This document shows, in pieces, positions 23,047 to 33,127 of a DNA stretch of 64,000 nucleotides (positions within the stretch are counted from its first letter, which is position 1; each line of letters starts with the position of its first letter). A program made the translations under genes and the position numbers. Source of the stretch: Porodaedalea pini (Eukaryota > Basidiomycota > Agaricomycetes > Hymenochaetales > Hymenochaetaceae). The DNA lies in assembly GCA_002794775.1 (NCBI GenBank), contig NBAY01000118.1:1-64000 (forward strand). The letters run 5' to 3'. The notes under the pieces are model-generated. The model saw only the letters and a program-made list of their open reading frames with translations. It was not told the DNA's origin and did no database searches.

Positions 23047-25440
23047 GATTTTTCCCACACTCATACCGAGCTTATATTTACTTCATAACTCAACCGAAAC
23101 ACGTCCCCAAACAAACTACCGATCCTAAACAACCCATTCGCAGGATCTACAATGGCACTATCTTCAATGGTGTTCATGCTGTTCTTTTAGCCTCCGGATT
23201 GCCAAAATGGCTCTGGGGATATGCGCTCGACTACATCGTCCAAATCTACAACCGCACTCTGCACCGCTCCCTCCAATACAAATCACCCTTTGAAGTTCAC
23301 TTCGGACATGTCCCCGTCAACATTCTCCATGAATGGGGACAGCCGGTCTACATCGGCACAAACCCAAACTCAAAGCTGGATGCGTGTGCAGTTGAAGGAT
23401 GATGGGTTGGTTTTGACGACACCTCTAATGGTCACCGCGTTTACTGGACTAAAGAAAAGAAGATCACCATTGAGCGCAATGTCATATTCTCGAAGATGGA
23501 GACTCGTCTCATCGAGGGGGAGCAAGAGGATTTTGATATCGGACCAGTCGCTGATGACGATGAAACCGAATCTACCCTCGTCTCAAAACGACCTCACTCT
23601 TCTAGCCCAGAATCAAACCGATCTGCAAAACGCTCAAAGTCATCTACATTGGAACCCAGTGAGATACGCGAACCTATTGATCTGCTCATTGTCGAAGGAA
23701 AGAGCACTCGCACACCTAGTCGAAAAATCCGTGAATCAGCACAAGTTGTCATGGAGGTTATAAACTCAATGTCGCAGAACTGGGAACCAATCATTCGCAT
23801 CATGGACGCGATACCCGACTACAAAGCACACTCTGTCGCCCAACTCGAATCTAGAGACCCGCTGTCACTCACAGAGGCTCAGCGCAGCCCTGATTGGCAA
23901 AACTGGTATGCCGCAATGGAGGATGAAATCAGACGCTTAAATGCATGCAATTCCTGGAGTATTGTTGAGCAACCACAGGACACGAACATTGTTGGCAGTA
24001 AGTGGGTATACAGGACCAAGTGAAATGCGCAAGGAAATGTCACAGGACACCGAGCACGTCTGGTCGCACAGGGATTCACCCAGATAGATGGAATTGACTA
24101 CTACTCGGATGACACCTATTCCTCGGTCGTGAACCCTACAGCCACGCATATGATCCTCTCAATGGCCGCGCAACATGGATGGGAAGTTCACCAGATTGAC
24201 GTCAAATCTGCCTACCTATATGGAAAGCTAAATGACGATGAACAAATCTTCATGCGACCGCCCCCCGGTATCAAAGTCGAAGGTGTATCTGGCGAAAATG
24301 TGCTGAAATTGAAGGTAGCTCTTTATGGGTTAAAACAGGCAGGACGGCGCTGGTATATGGTTCTTCACGACATGCTAAATGAACTCGGATTCACTCGCTC
24401 GGAGTTGAACCACACTGTTTTCTACCGTCACCATCCAGGGGGAGAAATTACTCTTCTGGCCGCACATGTCGACGACATTACAATTGTCTCGTCCAAGCTG
24501 CATCTGCTTGAGGAAACCAAAAAGTGCATTGCTGGAAAGCTCGAGATTGTCAATTCAGGCCCTATAAACTGGCTTTTAGAGATAGAAATCACTCACGATT
24601 GGAACACTGGGACCATCGCGATGTCGCAGAGGTCTTACCTGGAGTCGATCATCGAGCGCTATGGTTTCAAAGATGCGAAAGCCCGCGCATTGCCCATGGA
24701 TACAAATCACACCTACTCGTCAGACCAGGGCCCTGCTACCCTTGAAGAAATACGCGAAATGAATCGTAAACCCTACAGGCAGGCTCTTGGTGCTCTACAA
24801 TATGCCGCCATCAATACACGCCCAGACATACAGTACACTGTCAACCAACTCACCTGATTCTGTGAAAGCCCCGGACTTGTCCATTGGAACGGCGTAAAGC
24901 AGATATTCCAGTACCTCATAGGCACATTGGACTGGAAGCTCATCCTGGGACATTCACCCAACGAAAGCTTTGTGGGTTACTCGGACGCTGATGGCATGAG
25001 CACTGAAGGTCGCAGGGCAATCTCAGGATATGCCTTCTTCCTAAACGGATCAGCAATATCCTGGAAGTCCAAGTGCCAAACTTGTGTCGCACTCTCCACC
25101 ACTGAGGCCGAGTACTATGCGCTGACATATGCCACAAAGGAAGCACTTTGGATACATTCATTTGCGATGGAGGTATTTGGTTTGAAACTGTTTGCAGTCC
25201 CTCTTCTCTCGGACAACCAAGGCACGATCGCACTTGCGAAGGATGATAAATTCCAAGCGCGCACTAAACACATCGACATTGAATTTCACTTCATTCGTCA
25301 GGAAATCAAGGAAGGACACGTCACACTCTCTTTCTGCCCAACTGAAGATATGTTGGCAGACACGCTCACGAAGGCTCTTCCATCTATGAAGGCCAAACAC
25401 TTTGCTGCGTCATTTGGACTATCGCGTGTTTGAGGGGGAG

Positions 25441-25870
25441 TGTCGGAATCTTGTGTTATTATGATTCGCTATTGCATTCTTGACTCATGTGATGTCATCA
25501 CTTCATTATTGTTCTCTGTACTAATATTGCGCATTCATGACTCATTCTGATGTAACATGACCATCGCACCATAAGACACCATCCTCTCTGTAGTCTATAT
25601 AAACCCCAGCTCCTGTAGCCGGATACTTCAGAGTGTTATACTGAAGTATCCGTAAGTAGTACTCTACTCTTCACTTCACAGTCGCTTACCTCTTTTGTAT
25701 AGTGATCTCTGATCACTTAGGTATTTATCTTATACAGAGTGTTATACTGAAGTATCCTGATCTCTGATCACTTAGATGCTCTCCGGTTGTCTGTTGCTCA
25801 CACTGCATTTACCGCCTTGCTGCTCTTACAGAGTACCTTGTGGTTATTACCCCTGCCTGTATCTCTGATA
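25441..25870 (+). repeat. copia 3' LTR
   Basis: 430 bp, nearly identical to 19,514-19,945, preceded by a polypurine tract that overlaps the Gag-Pol stop codon and followed by the T-run of the target. Confidence 0.95.
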
Positions 25871-25979
25871 TTTTTTTTCTGGCATAAATTATAGTCAATT
25901 AGAACCTAACTATGCATTATTCAGAGCTCAAGAAGTTGTTGAAGCTGGGTTACAGGCAGGGTGGTGCAAGGAGTGGGGG

Positions 25980-26004
25980 TGGTGCAAGGACCGGTCCGGG
26001 ACTG
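25980..26004 (-). repeat. pogo terminal inverted repeat, right
   Basis: Exact reverse complement of 16,529-16,553, followed by TA at 26,005-26,006. A second, partial GGTGGTGCAAGGA motif lies about 20 bp inside. Confidence 0.95.
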
Positions 26005-26428
26005 TATTATTGATTATCAAGGCGTCAAAGCTTGAAAGATTCGTGATGGTCAGAAAAGAGTTACCAAATGCTTCAGAATTTCGTAATGGGAACACATCTG
26101 GCCAATGAATACAAGAGGACTGAGTCCAGAAAGTCCATGGTGTTGTTATAGTTGGTTCTGTTGTAGAAGTAGGCGTTCGGCCTTTTCCAAACCTCGTTCA
26201 TCCCCAGAAGTCGCGTATTTCGCAAAGTCTGCTATAACCATCTTTGGATCAGACGAACCACCTGTAAATTGGCTTAGAATCGCGATGGCATCCTGCACGC
26301 CTGATCTAAAGACCGTCAGCTCTTCAAAACAATCGTTGATTGTATTCACACCAATCATTATGTCCATTCACTGTATACTAAGTGTCTACTGTAATTATTC
26401 CGGATTTTGCGAATGCGCGATAAATGTC
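26005..26428 (-). other. NRPS-like 3' flank with a 73-aa open frame of unknown origin
   Basis: Downstream flank of the NRPS-like gene. On the minus strand 26,146-26,367 is open for 73 codons starting MDIMIGVNTINDCFEEL, with protein-like composition. The same frame continues after one TAA with HHGLSGLSPLVFIGQM before pogo. It may be a remnant of a gene interrupted by the transposon. I recognise no family. Confidence 0.3.
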
Positions 26429-29400
26429 TCAAATGAATCCCGACTTCCTCCAGCTCCTAACCCAGCGCTTCACATCTTGCTCGCCAAGCACGTCCGCATG
26501 CTGCATCGTTTTGGAAACCGCCGTCGCCCTCTCGCACGAGAGACGCGTGAAGCCCAAGGCCTCCTTGAGATCATCCTGGACGTTGCTGAAACCACGGAAG
26601 AACGGAAGCAAGCGCAAAGCCGGGTTCGAACGATGTGCAGACTCGATAGCCGCTGCGTCAGATGGGACGACGGCGGCTGCCTTCTCGAGCGAGCGAAGCC
26701 AGTCGGCATACGGAACGGTCGGGATGCCAAGCACCTTTGAGAAGGCGCCGATCACAGACGACCAGGAGACGGGGTGAGGGTGCACGATATGCAGGACATC
26801 TTCGTCCTTCGCGTCCAGCATGTCGACGACTGCACCCGCAGCATCGTATGCGTTGATAAAAGTTATAACGCCATCGACATCAGGTAACTTGTTCATTGCA
26901 ACGCTTGACTTGACGAGACTTGGGAACCATTCGTGTTCGTTCCATGCACCACTCGGTCCACCCGTCATCTGGCCGCATCTCACGACGGTGGAGCTCAACG
27001 GAGTAGCCTGCGACGAGCGCTGCAGGATCTGCTCGGACACCCATTTCGACTCTGCATAGCCCGTGCCAATCGCGCTATCGGGCTGTGCGAGGTGTGCCTC
27101 CGGACCGAGCTTTTTCTCAGAGTAGCCTATAAAATGCGTAAGAATATAAACTCGAACGGGCTACAAAGATTTCGGACACTCGCCTTGGAAGACTCCGATG
27201 GAACTGATGAAAATGATCCGAGCTGGCGTAGGTCCAGTGCCTCCAAGAGAGAAGTCAACGAAGTTGCGAACACTCCGAATGTTGGACTCAAATGATGATA
27301 CAGCGACGTTGAAGTTTACTCGCCAGCCTATACAACGGACTTATTAGCACTGTAAAATATATGCCAGCACGAAAGCGGCGCACCGTTGTGGACGATGTGA
27401 GTCACCGAAGATTGTAACTAAACTTTGTCAGTCCGAGAGGGCATTGTAAACGAGTCTCCATTTACTCACCTCCTCGAAGTGCTTACTATCAATAGTGAAG
27501 TCAGCGTGCGAGGCGTCACCTTCGAAGAACTGGACTTTCGTGTCGTCAAGAAGCTTCAAATCGAGAGCCTCGCGCTGGAATGCCTTGACATGTCGCTCCT
27601 TCGGAGAGACTCCGTCGGATGACGGACGCGACATCGCATATACGCGCTTGACACCAGCATTCTGCAGAAGCTTCGCAAGGATGTTCGAGCCCAGCGAGCC
27701 GGTGCTTCCAGTGAGCAGGACGACAGCGCCGTCTGGACGGCTCGATCGATCTCCGTTAAACGTTGGGAATGTCTGAGTATACTTGTCGACGAGCGCGCGC
27801 AACTCATGGCGTTTCGCATCTGTAGTGTCAGTTGGCTTCGAGGGAACACCTGTCACGGCACCGTATAGGTACTGAGTGAGTCGAAAAATGGTAGGGTGGT
27901 CGTAGACGAAGTTCGGAGACAGGGATCGCGCAACTGAGGGGTGCGATTCGCGGAGGACGCGAAGGACAGAGTTGCGGATCCAGGTTGCTTGAAGACTATG
28001 AAGGGAGGACTTAGTCTGGATTGCGGGGCACATAGTAGCAGAGGAATCGCGTACCTGTCCAACCCGACCTCAAACAGGTCAACGTCATCGTCAATTGGCT
28101 CGTTCTTCTTCATCGTCCGCTCGACAACTTTCCGCGTGAATTCTTTTGTAGAAGTCTCGGACCATTCCGTAGGCCCCAAAATATCGTCTTGAGAGCTCTC
28201 GTCTACGGCAGCGTAAGCTGCATCAATTTCGGTAGCGTAATCTTTAATGATTGCTTGTCGACGAAGTGATCCCTTAGCGGTATAAGTGAATGGCTTGGAA
28301 GGAGATGTGACGATGATCATCTTTGCAGGAAGCGGTCAGACTCTTATACTATGTTAAGGGAGAACGGGAACGACTGCACACCTCTTTAAAGAGTCGCGAA
28401 TGAGAAGGTGCAAATGCATTCATCTTCTCAACTGTCGGCCTGTATTCTTGATTTAGATCTAATTGGTTCCGGGTGCTCCTGAACCACTTACCAAATGAGA
28501 GATCTGAACTCTGCGAGCTTTGCCGTGTTCGATGGATCAAAGGCAAACTGCGGTTTTGGTTGCACAAGCACGCCGCAGTGGAAGCGTCCGCGTCCGAACA
28601 TGAGCACATCGCTCACCAGCGGATCTTCATTGAGCATTTTCTCTAACAAGCACATTTCGGTTAATCTGGAGTCGCGAGCGAACGACAGTAAAAATGGAGC
28701 GCACCAAGAGGGGTAGGGTTTGTCTTTTCACCCGTTGAGTGCATGATTTGATCATCCGAGCGCCCAACTATACGGAAGTATCCTGCCTTCGTCGGGTGCG
28801 GACTGACGAGATCGCCAGTCGCGAAGCCATCCTGGCCATCGATCTGTACGTTGATCACGCTGGGAACGTATTGATCGGTCGCCTGCGATGTAGCATCATA
28901 TTAGTCAACTGCCCTGCAAATCTAAAATAAAGGGAGATCGGCATACGAGAACGACGAGCTCATATTCGTTGTTACCATGTTCGATGCAATGCACTTTGCG
29001 CATGGGGGACACCTGGAAGTATTCCCAGTCCATTCCAGGAGATTCTGCATGGTGCGAAACATGACAATTAACAGACCAGTAGGATGGGCATATAGTAAGT
29101 GTTAAGGCGTACTCGGAAGGAAGTTATTAAGGAGCATTGTCTGTGTTCTGTAGCAACGACATTCAATCGAGGCCGGTAGGTCAATAGCGATCCGATGACT
29201 TACAGTCCGTAGACGTTAAACAGATTTGCGCCTTTCGACGCGAGATGGTCTCCGCAGTCCTTGCTGAGGGGGCCTCCGCCGAAGATCTATTAAGGCAGAA
29301 CACATCAGACATAGGACTATATCTTAAGTGAGGGAATACGTACGACTCCCTTCATTTTTGTTAGACTTTCGACAATGCTTTCGGAATGCGCCCACGCCTG

Positions 29401-30610
29401 ACGACAAAGTCAAGACCAGAAAGGCGCGGAGAATAAAAAGAAGGAAATACCTCGACGAACGTGGGTGTAGAGAACATAAAATCGCATTTGGTCACAAGAG
29501 CCTGTTGAAAGACGTTGTCCGGATTCGGAACGATAGCGGGGGCCTGCGGTCTGAAAGCAGCGACAACGATGCCGCATCCAATCTAAAGGGATGGATATTC
29601 AGCGAAAGTGAGGCAAATAAAAAATACGTCAGAAACGCACGGAAAAGGTGATGGACGTAAGTCCCATGGCATGGAACATGGGCACCCCATGGAATGCGAA
29701 AACGCTGCCGGCTAAGTCGACCTCACCATAACCTGACAAATTAAGCTTCTTTAAACAGGGGCAATGGAAGTAGAAAGGAATTCCATACATGCCGCTTCCA
29801 TTACCGAGATTAACGCCTTTTGTGTCAAATATATAGGCTTCGGGAACGCCGTAGACCCTACGAAATGGCTCGTCGGTCATGAATAGGACAGATATTATGA
29901 GCGTAGAAGCATACCAGATGAATGAATAACCACTGCGGTTCCGTCGATATCGACTTTGGGCAAAGGAGAGGAAACAAAGTTCGGATCAACTCCGACCGAG
30001 GGGTAGAGGTCTTCGAACACCGGCATGTTGCGCTTTATCACGGAAGAGCCGTCCGGAGCCTCCTTCAGTGCAGCAGTCACAAGGCCTTGGTTGTGATTCT
30101 CTCCCGAGACAAAGATATGGGTGGCACCCGTTTGCGAAAGCAGCGCAGCAATAGCGGGTACACTGTTACGTGTTGAAATGGGGAAAATCGTCCAACCCGT
30201 ACGAATCGCCCCGGCAAGGAAAGTTGCAAAAGTGACGGTGTCTGGACGAGCAAGAGTCAGAAGTGAGCTCGAAGCACGTATGAGTATCACTGACCGGAAG
30301 CAGCGAGTATTGCGATCACTGGCTTTTCCGCTGTGGCGGCACCTTCCCCGACAGCGCGACGAATATACTCCGTTGCACGGTGGATGCCCTGGATGCCCTC
30401 CTCCCAGAGTATCTTCCTCAGCGATCCCGGTACATCCTCAAAGACGAAGAGAGGATGCTTCGCAGATTGAGAACCCTGCCAGTCGAATAGGTCGGGGAGA
30501 CAGAGTGATCCATCAAGTGGGGGTTGGGTGAAAGTTGTGCTATGAATCCCATGGGTAATTGGAATCATTATTGGTAGAGTTGGCGGAAGCAGATTGAAGT
30601 AAGGAGCCAT
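26429..30610 (-). CDS. NRPS-like adenylation-thiolation-reductase enzyme
   Basis: A multidomain carboxylic-acid-activating reductase of the basidiomycete NRPS-like type. The ATG at 30610 starts MAPYFNLLPPTLP. The adenylation domain spans about 30,600-28,260 over several exons (VVIHSSG, MFHAMGL, GGGPLSKDCG, DGFATGDLVSPHP, YFRIVGRSDDQIMHSTGEK, TAKGSLRRQAII). The carrier domain has DLFEVGLDS-LQATWIRNS, where the phosphopantetheine serine codon is split by an intron near 28,055-28,002. The C-terminal thioester reductase has the NAD(P)H loop LLTGSTGSLGSNIL near 27,710 and the YxxxK catalytic pair in GTGYAESKWVSEQIL near 27,060. It stops at 26,429. By family, A loads a small carboxylic acid on T, and R releases it as an aldehyde or alcohol. 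There is no condensation domain. Substrate unknown. It may be a neighbour-partner of the GMC oxidoreductase, now separated by 9.5 kb of transposons. Confidence 0.88.
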
Positions 30611-31849
30611 CCTCTACTCCGGCTGCCGTTTTATACTCCTCAGCTGTTGGCGAGAGCCGCTTTTTCCGATCGGTGAGTGAAGCATGACTGACACATTACT
30701 ATGCACTTCTTCGAAGAGAGCTCGAGAAACATGACGTATCCATCCTCACAGTCGCGCGCCGTGTCCCTTTTCTCTATTTTTGGTGTCGGGTAGAGCGGCC
30801 CCGGAGAAAGATTGAGCATATGGTCCTCGTGGAGACAGCGATGAGAAGCCCTCCTGCGAGAAAAGTGGTATACCGGTAAGCTTCCTGTAGTCACCTCCGA
30901 CTGAATTCGGCGACTGACCTCGGCTAACCATACTCCCTCGTCAGCACTGGTTTACTAAATGACGAAGCGAACGGCATGGTGATAAAAGACAAGGATAGTC
31001 GACGGAAGTACACTCCGAAGTTCACTTTTCTATGAGTGGCTATCACGTGCTCGGTGACTGTTCCTCATTCCGGCCCGGGCAGTTCATCTCGTTTCCTTTG
31101 CGAGGCAACGTCGCTGAGTGTCTTTCGCGCAACAACTGCCCTGTGCAGTGTACGCTGCTTTCGCTTACAGCGTAACATGTCTCGCAATGAAAATGGCTAT
31201 TCTGATGAAGCTCTGAATCTAGATTCAGAAATCTCGACGGGATTTTCGTCCGATATACCCTTCCTCAGTCTAAACGGCAAATTTCTGGCCCGTGACAAAG
31301 CTCTAATCTCTGATGTTGGTATCTGCCTACGAACATCAGGCACCTCTCTTCTGTGTATTTCGTCCGTTTTTCCTCTTGGCTGTCGATCCTCCTAGTCCGA
31401 TGTTATCTGTAGGTCACCCAAATCATCCTGTGCCTGAACGGACCCAGGCAGCTCTTGTTCAACTTCAAGCCTTGTCTCGACTGTCATATTCTTGCGTTGT
31501 CTGCAATACACATGAACTGGCATACCAAGTCGTCAGAGTTGACTCAGTCGAGGAGAAAGTCAGAAAAAGACTGCTCTCACAGGTCGTGGTGATGCGCTTT
31601 CGTAAACGGCAGTCACACTCTGCATAGTGTCTAAAGTGCCAGGGCAGATGCTGCATCCTATGAACTTTGGCAATACAATAGCAATGTCTTTTAAGGAAAC
31701 TGGGTCCAATCGCTTCAATGCCAACTGTAATGTTTCGTACTCGATGTTGTCTAGGGGCCGTTCTTGCTAGAGAGGTTGGACACAAAGAGCTTTACACATT
31801 AGCTTGTGGCTCTCAGAGACATCTCGGTCCATCACAGTCAACATGTCCT
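30611..31849. other. intergenic with possible small plus-strand gene
   Basis: The first part is the promoter flank of the NRPS-like gene. At 31,177 an ATG follows a leader-like sequence and opens a short frame (MSRNENGYSDEALNLDSEIS, to 31,395). Another frame continues to 31,627. No motif is recognised and splicing could not be resolved, so this may be a small lineage-specific gene or debris. Confidence 0.3.
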
Positions 31850-31851
31850 CT

Positions 31852-32360
31852 TCACCTCCTGTTCATTGATATCCAGTAAATTACCCAGTCGTTGCTGGTA
31901 CCTACAAATGCGCCCTTAGTAAAGAGACATGAAATGTTCCGCGCCGACACGCAATCCTTAATTATGGCGTCTGTTACCGATCTAGCAGGTGCGGAAAGAC
32001 GTTCAAGTTTCGGGTCGTGTCGGAAGAGGAAAGTGAAAAATATGAGGTAGTCTCCCACATCGAGATGGGCCTCGCGGGGTACATGGAGATGGTTGCGAGA
32101 GCAGAGACGCTTCTAGTATTCGTTGGCGAGGAATGTGCTTGATGTCTGTGGGCGTCCTTTGATTGGCGCCTAGCACAAAGGATGGTCGGGATCGGTGATG
32201 AATGTGTCGAATCGAGTGTTGTCAAGAGAGATTGCATATCTGAACAAACATTCCGCATTCCCATCCTGAATTGCCAGATAATGACACAGGTTTTCCAGGC
32301 TGGACGTGGATACCGGCTTCAAGGCGTCTCCAATTAACACCGAGGTGCTGACACTTACAG
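31852..32360 (-). pseudogene. remnant of an unidentified protein gene
   Basis: Minus-strand frames from about 32,350 read as protein-like sequence (SSLENLCHYLAIQDGN, FDTFITDPDHPLC). They are then broken by two TAG codons around 32,170-32,115 and resume as HLHVPREAHLDVGDYLIFFT and so on to 31,852. The stop-containing stretch could be an unspliced intron or a lesion. I recognise no family. Confidence 0.35.
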
Positions 32361-33127
32361 TTAATGGCTTCAGGGAATCGTCCTACTAGGATCATTTCGG
32401 GGCAACTGGTTGAAACAAAGTTGGCGTGGCAGGCTTAGGATGATCGTGGTCTGACTCTTAGTACGTGTATCGCGCAGGAGACGCATCGCAGACGATGAGA
32501 GTCCTGCAGACGTCCTGCTACTATTAATGGCAACCGTGGAAACCGAGTGCGTGGGAACTTTACTTTTCGTTCCCATGGATCCAAAAGTTCAAATTGATGC
32601 TGTGCTGTCCAGCTAGTACATGGTCATGTTGTTCATGTTGATCCGTATTTCTCCTACAATCGTGGATGGAATGCTATGGATAAAATCTAGCTCTGATCTT
32701 TGCGCCACTCTCATGCAGTAATGTGGATACTCCGTCGCCTAGATAGAACGTATTATATTGGTTCTAAACGCCGCTCAGTCGAATTCAGTAAACATCCTCC
32801 ATCCGGGCACAACGTTGCCTTCTTTCCTTCCAACAGAACTCTTAATTGTGCGCCCGTCAGTTATAGCATACTCCATGCTTGTCACAGATGTCGAGCGCAG
32901 CCAACCAGAGCGCGCAACTTAGCTTTTGAATTTGATGTTACGGTATCAGTTGGGTCTTGTTTAGTCATTTGGGTCTGCATTAGTGTCATGTTTTTTGCAA
33001 CTCCGCCTCTAGGAACTCTCCTTTTCGCACCCACCCAGTTCCCTAAGCCCCGCTTTCACGCCTCGCACTGCTCCCCTCTGGCCCGCAGTGTCTACGTAGA
33101 AAATTTTCTTCACTTCTCTCTAACGAA
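32361..33127. other. intergenic, promoter of the following gene
   Basis: No gene is supported. The last 150 bp (about 32,980-33,127) are C/T-rich and lead directly to the ATG at 33,128, a typical fungal promoter and leader composition. Confidence 0.4.

Larger units (their letters stand above)
22273..23151. mobile_element. solo LTR (879 bp) inside the copia integrase
   Basis: The unit begins TGTAGA and ends TCTACA (perfect 6-bp inverted termini) and is flanked by ATGG at 22,269-22,272 and 23,152-23,155. Removing it with one ATGG rejoins the integrase frame exactly across ERVH-GTIFNG. It has no coding capacity and contains repeated GTACCGGA motifs, a 30-bp tandem pair and a decamer array. These features fit a solo LTR. 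The 4-bp duplication hints at a Ty3-like parent, but the family is unassigned. Confidence 0.87.
20000..25433 (+). pseudogene. copia Gag-Pol polyprotein, five TGA codons and an LTR insertion
   Basis: A single frame from the ATG at 20,000 to the TGA at 25,431-25,433 once the 879-bp LTR and its ATGG duplication are removed. In order: a Gag core, RGR-rich linker and zinc knuckle CYKCGGKGHKSPQC (21,056); protease DSGASRHMT (21,348); a pre-integrase zinc region (HKQLGHIN...CAVCMRAKAH); an integrase core with TIIDNA, HSDRGGEF and PEHNGVAERVH; reverse transcriptase with DVKSAYLYGKL, YGLKQAGRRW and AAHVDDI (24,460); and RNase H with SDADGMSTEGRRAISGY, STTEAEYYAL and RTKHIDIEFHFIR. In-frame TGA occurs at 20,384-20,386, 20,585-20,587, 23,400-23,402, 24,021-24,023 and 24,855-24,857, with homology continuing through each. 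No frameshift was needed anywhere. Confidence 0.92.
19514..25870 (+). mobile_element. Ty1/copia LTR retrotransposon
   Basis: Two near-identical LTRs (432 and 430 bp) flank a Gag-Pol region in the copia order protease-integrase-RT-RNase H. The insertion lies in a T-run of the pogo element, giving a TTTTT flank on both sides (19,509-19,513 and 25,871-25,875). A half-tRNA primer site follows the 5' LTR and a polypurine tract (GAGGGGGAG, ending 25,440) precedes the 3' LTR. The LTR ends are TG...TA rather than TG...CA. The internal region is broken by five TGA codons and by an 879-bp solo LTR in the integrase. Confidence 0.95.
16529..26004 (-). mobile_element. pogo/Fot1-like DNA transposon, split by a copia element
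   Basis: Perfect 25-bp terminal inverted repeats (16,529-16,553 and 25,980-26,004, starting CAGTCCCGGACCGG) are flanked by TA on both sides (16,527-16,528 and 26,005-26,006), the target duplication of the Tc1/mariner/pogo superfamily. Copies of a GGTCCTTGCACCA-like motif recur just inside the ends (about 16,726 and about 25,960), likely transposase sites. The transposase is on the minus strand. Removing the copia insertion and its TTTTT duplication leaves about 3.1 kb, a normal size for this group. The element is AT-richer than its surroundings. Confidence 0.92.

Noticed and set aside
20000..25433. Reassigned UGA codon (alternative code or selenocysteine) to explain repeated in-frame TGA in the copia and LINE frames
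   Set aside because: Host and gypsy genes in the same window end with TGA, no selenocysteine-type element is visible, and the LINE also has frameshifts. Mutational decay at CGA codons explains the pattern better.
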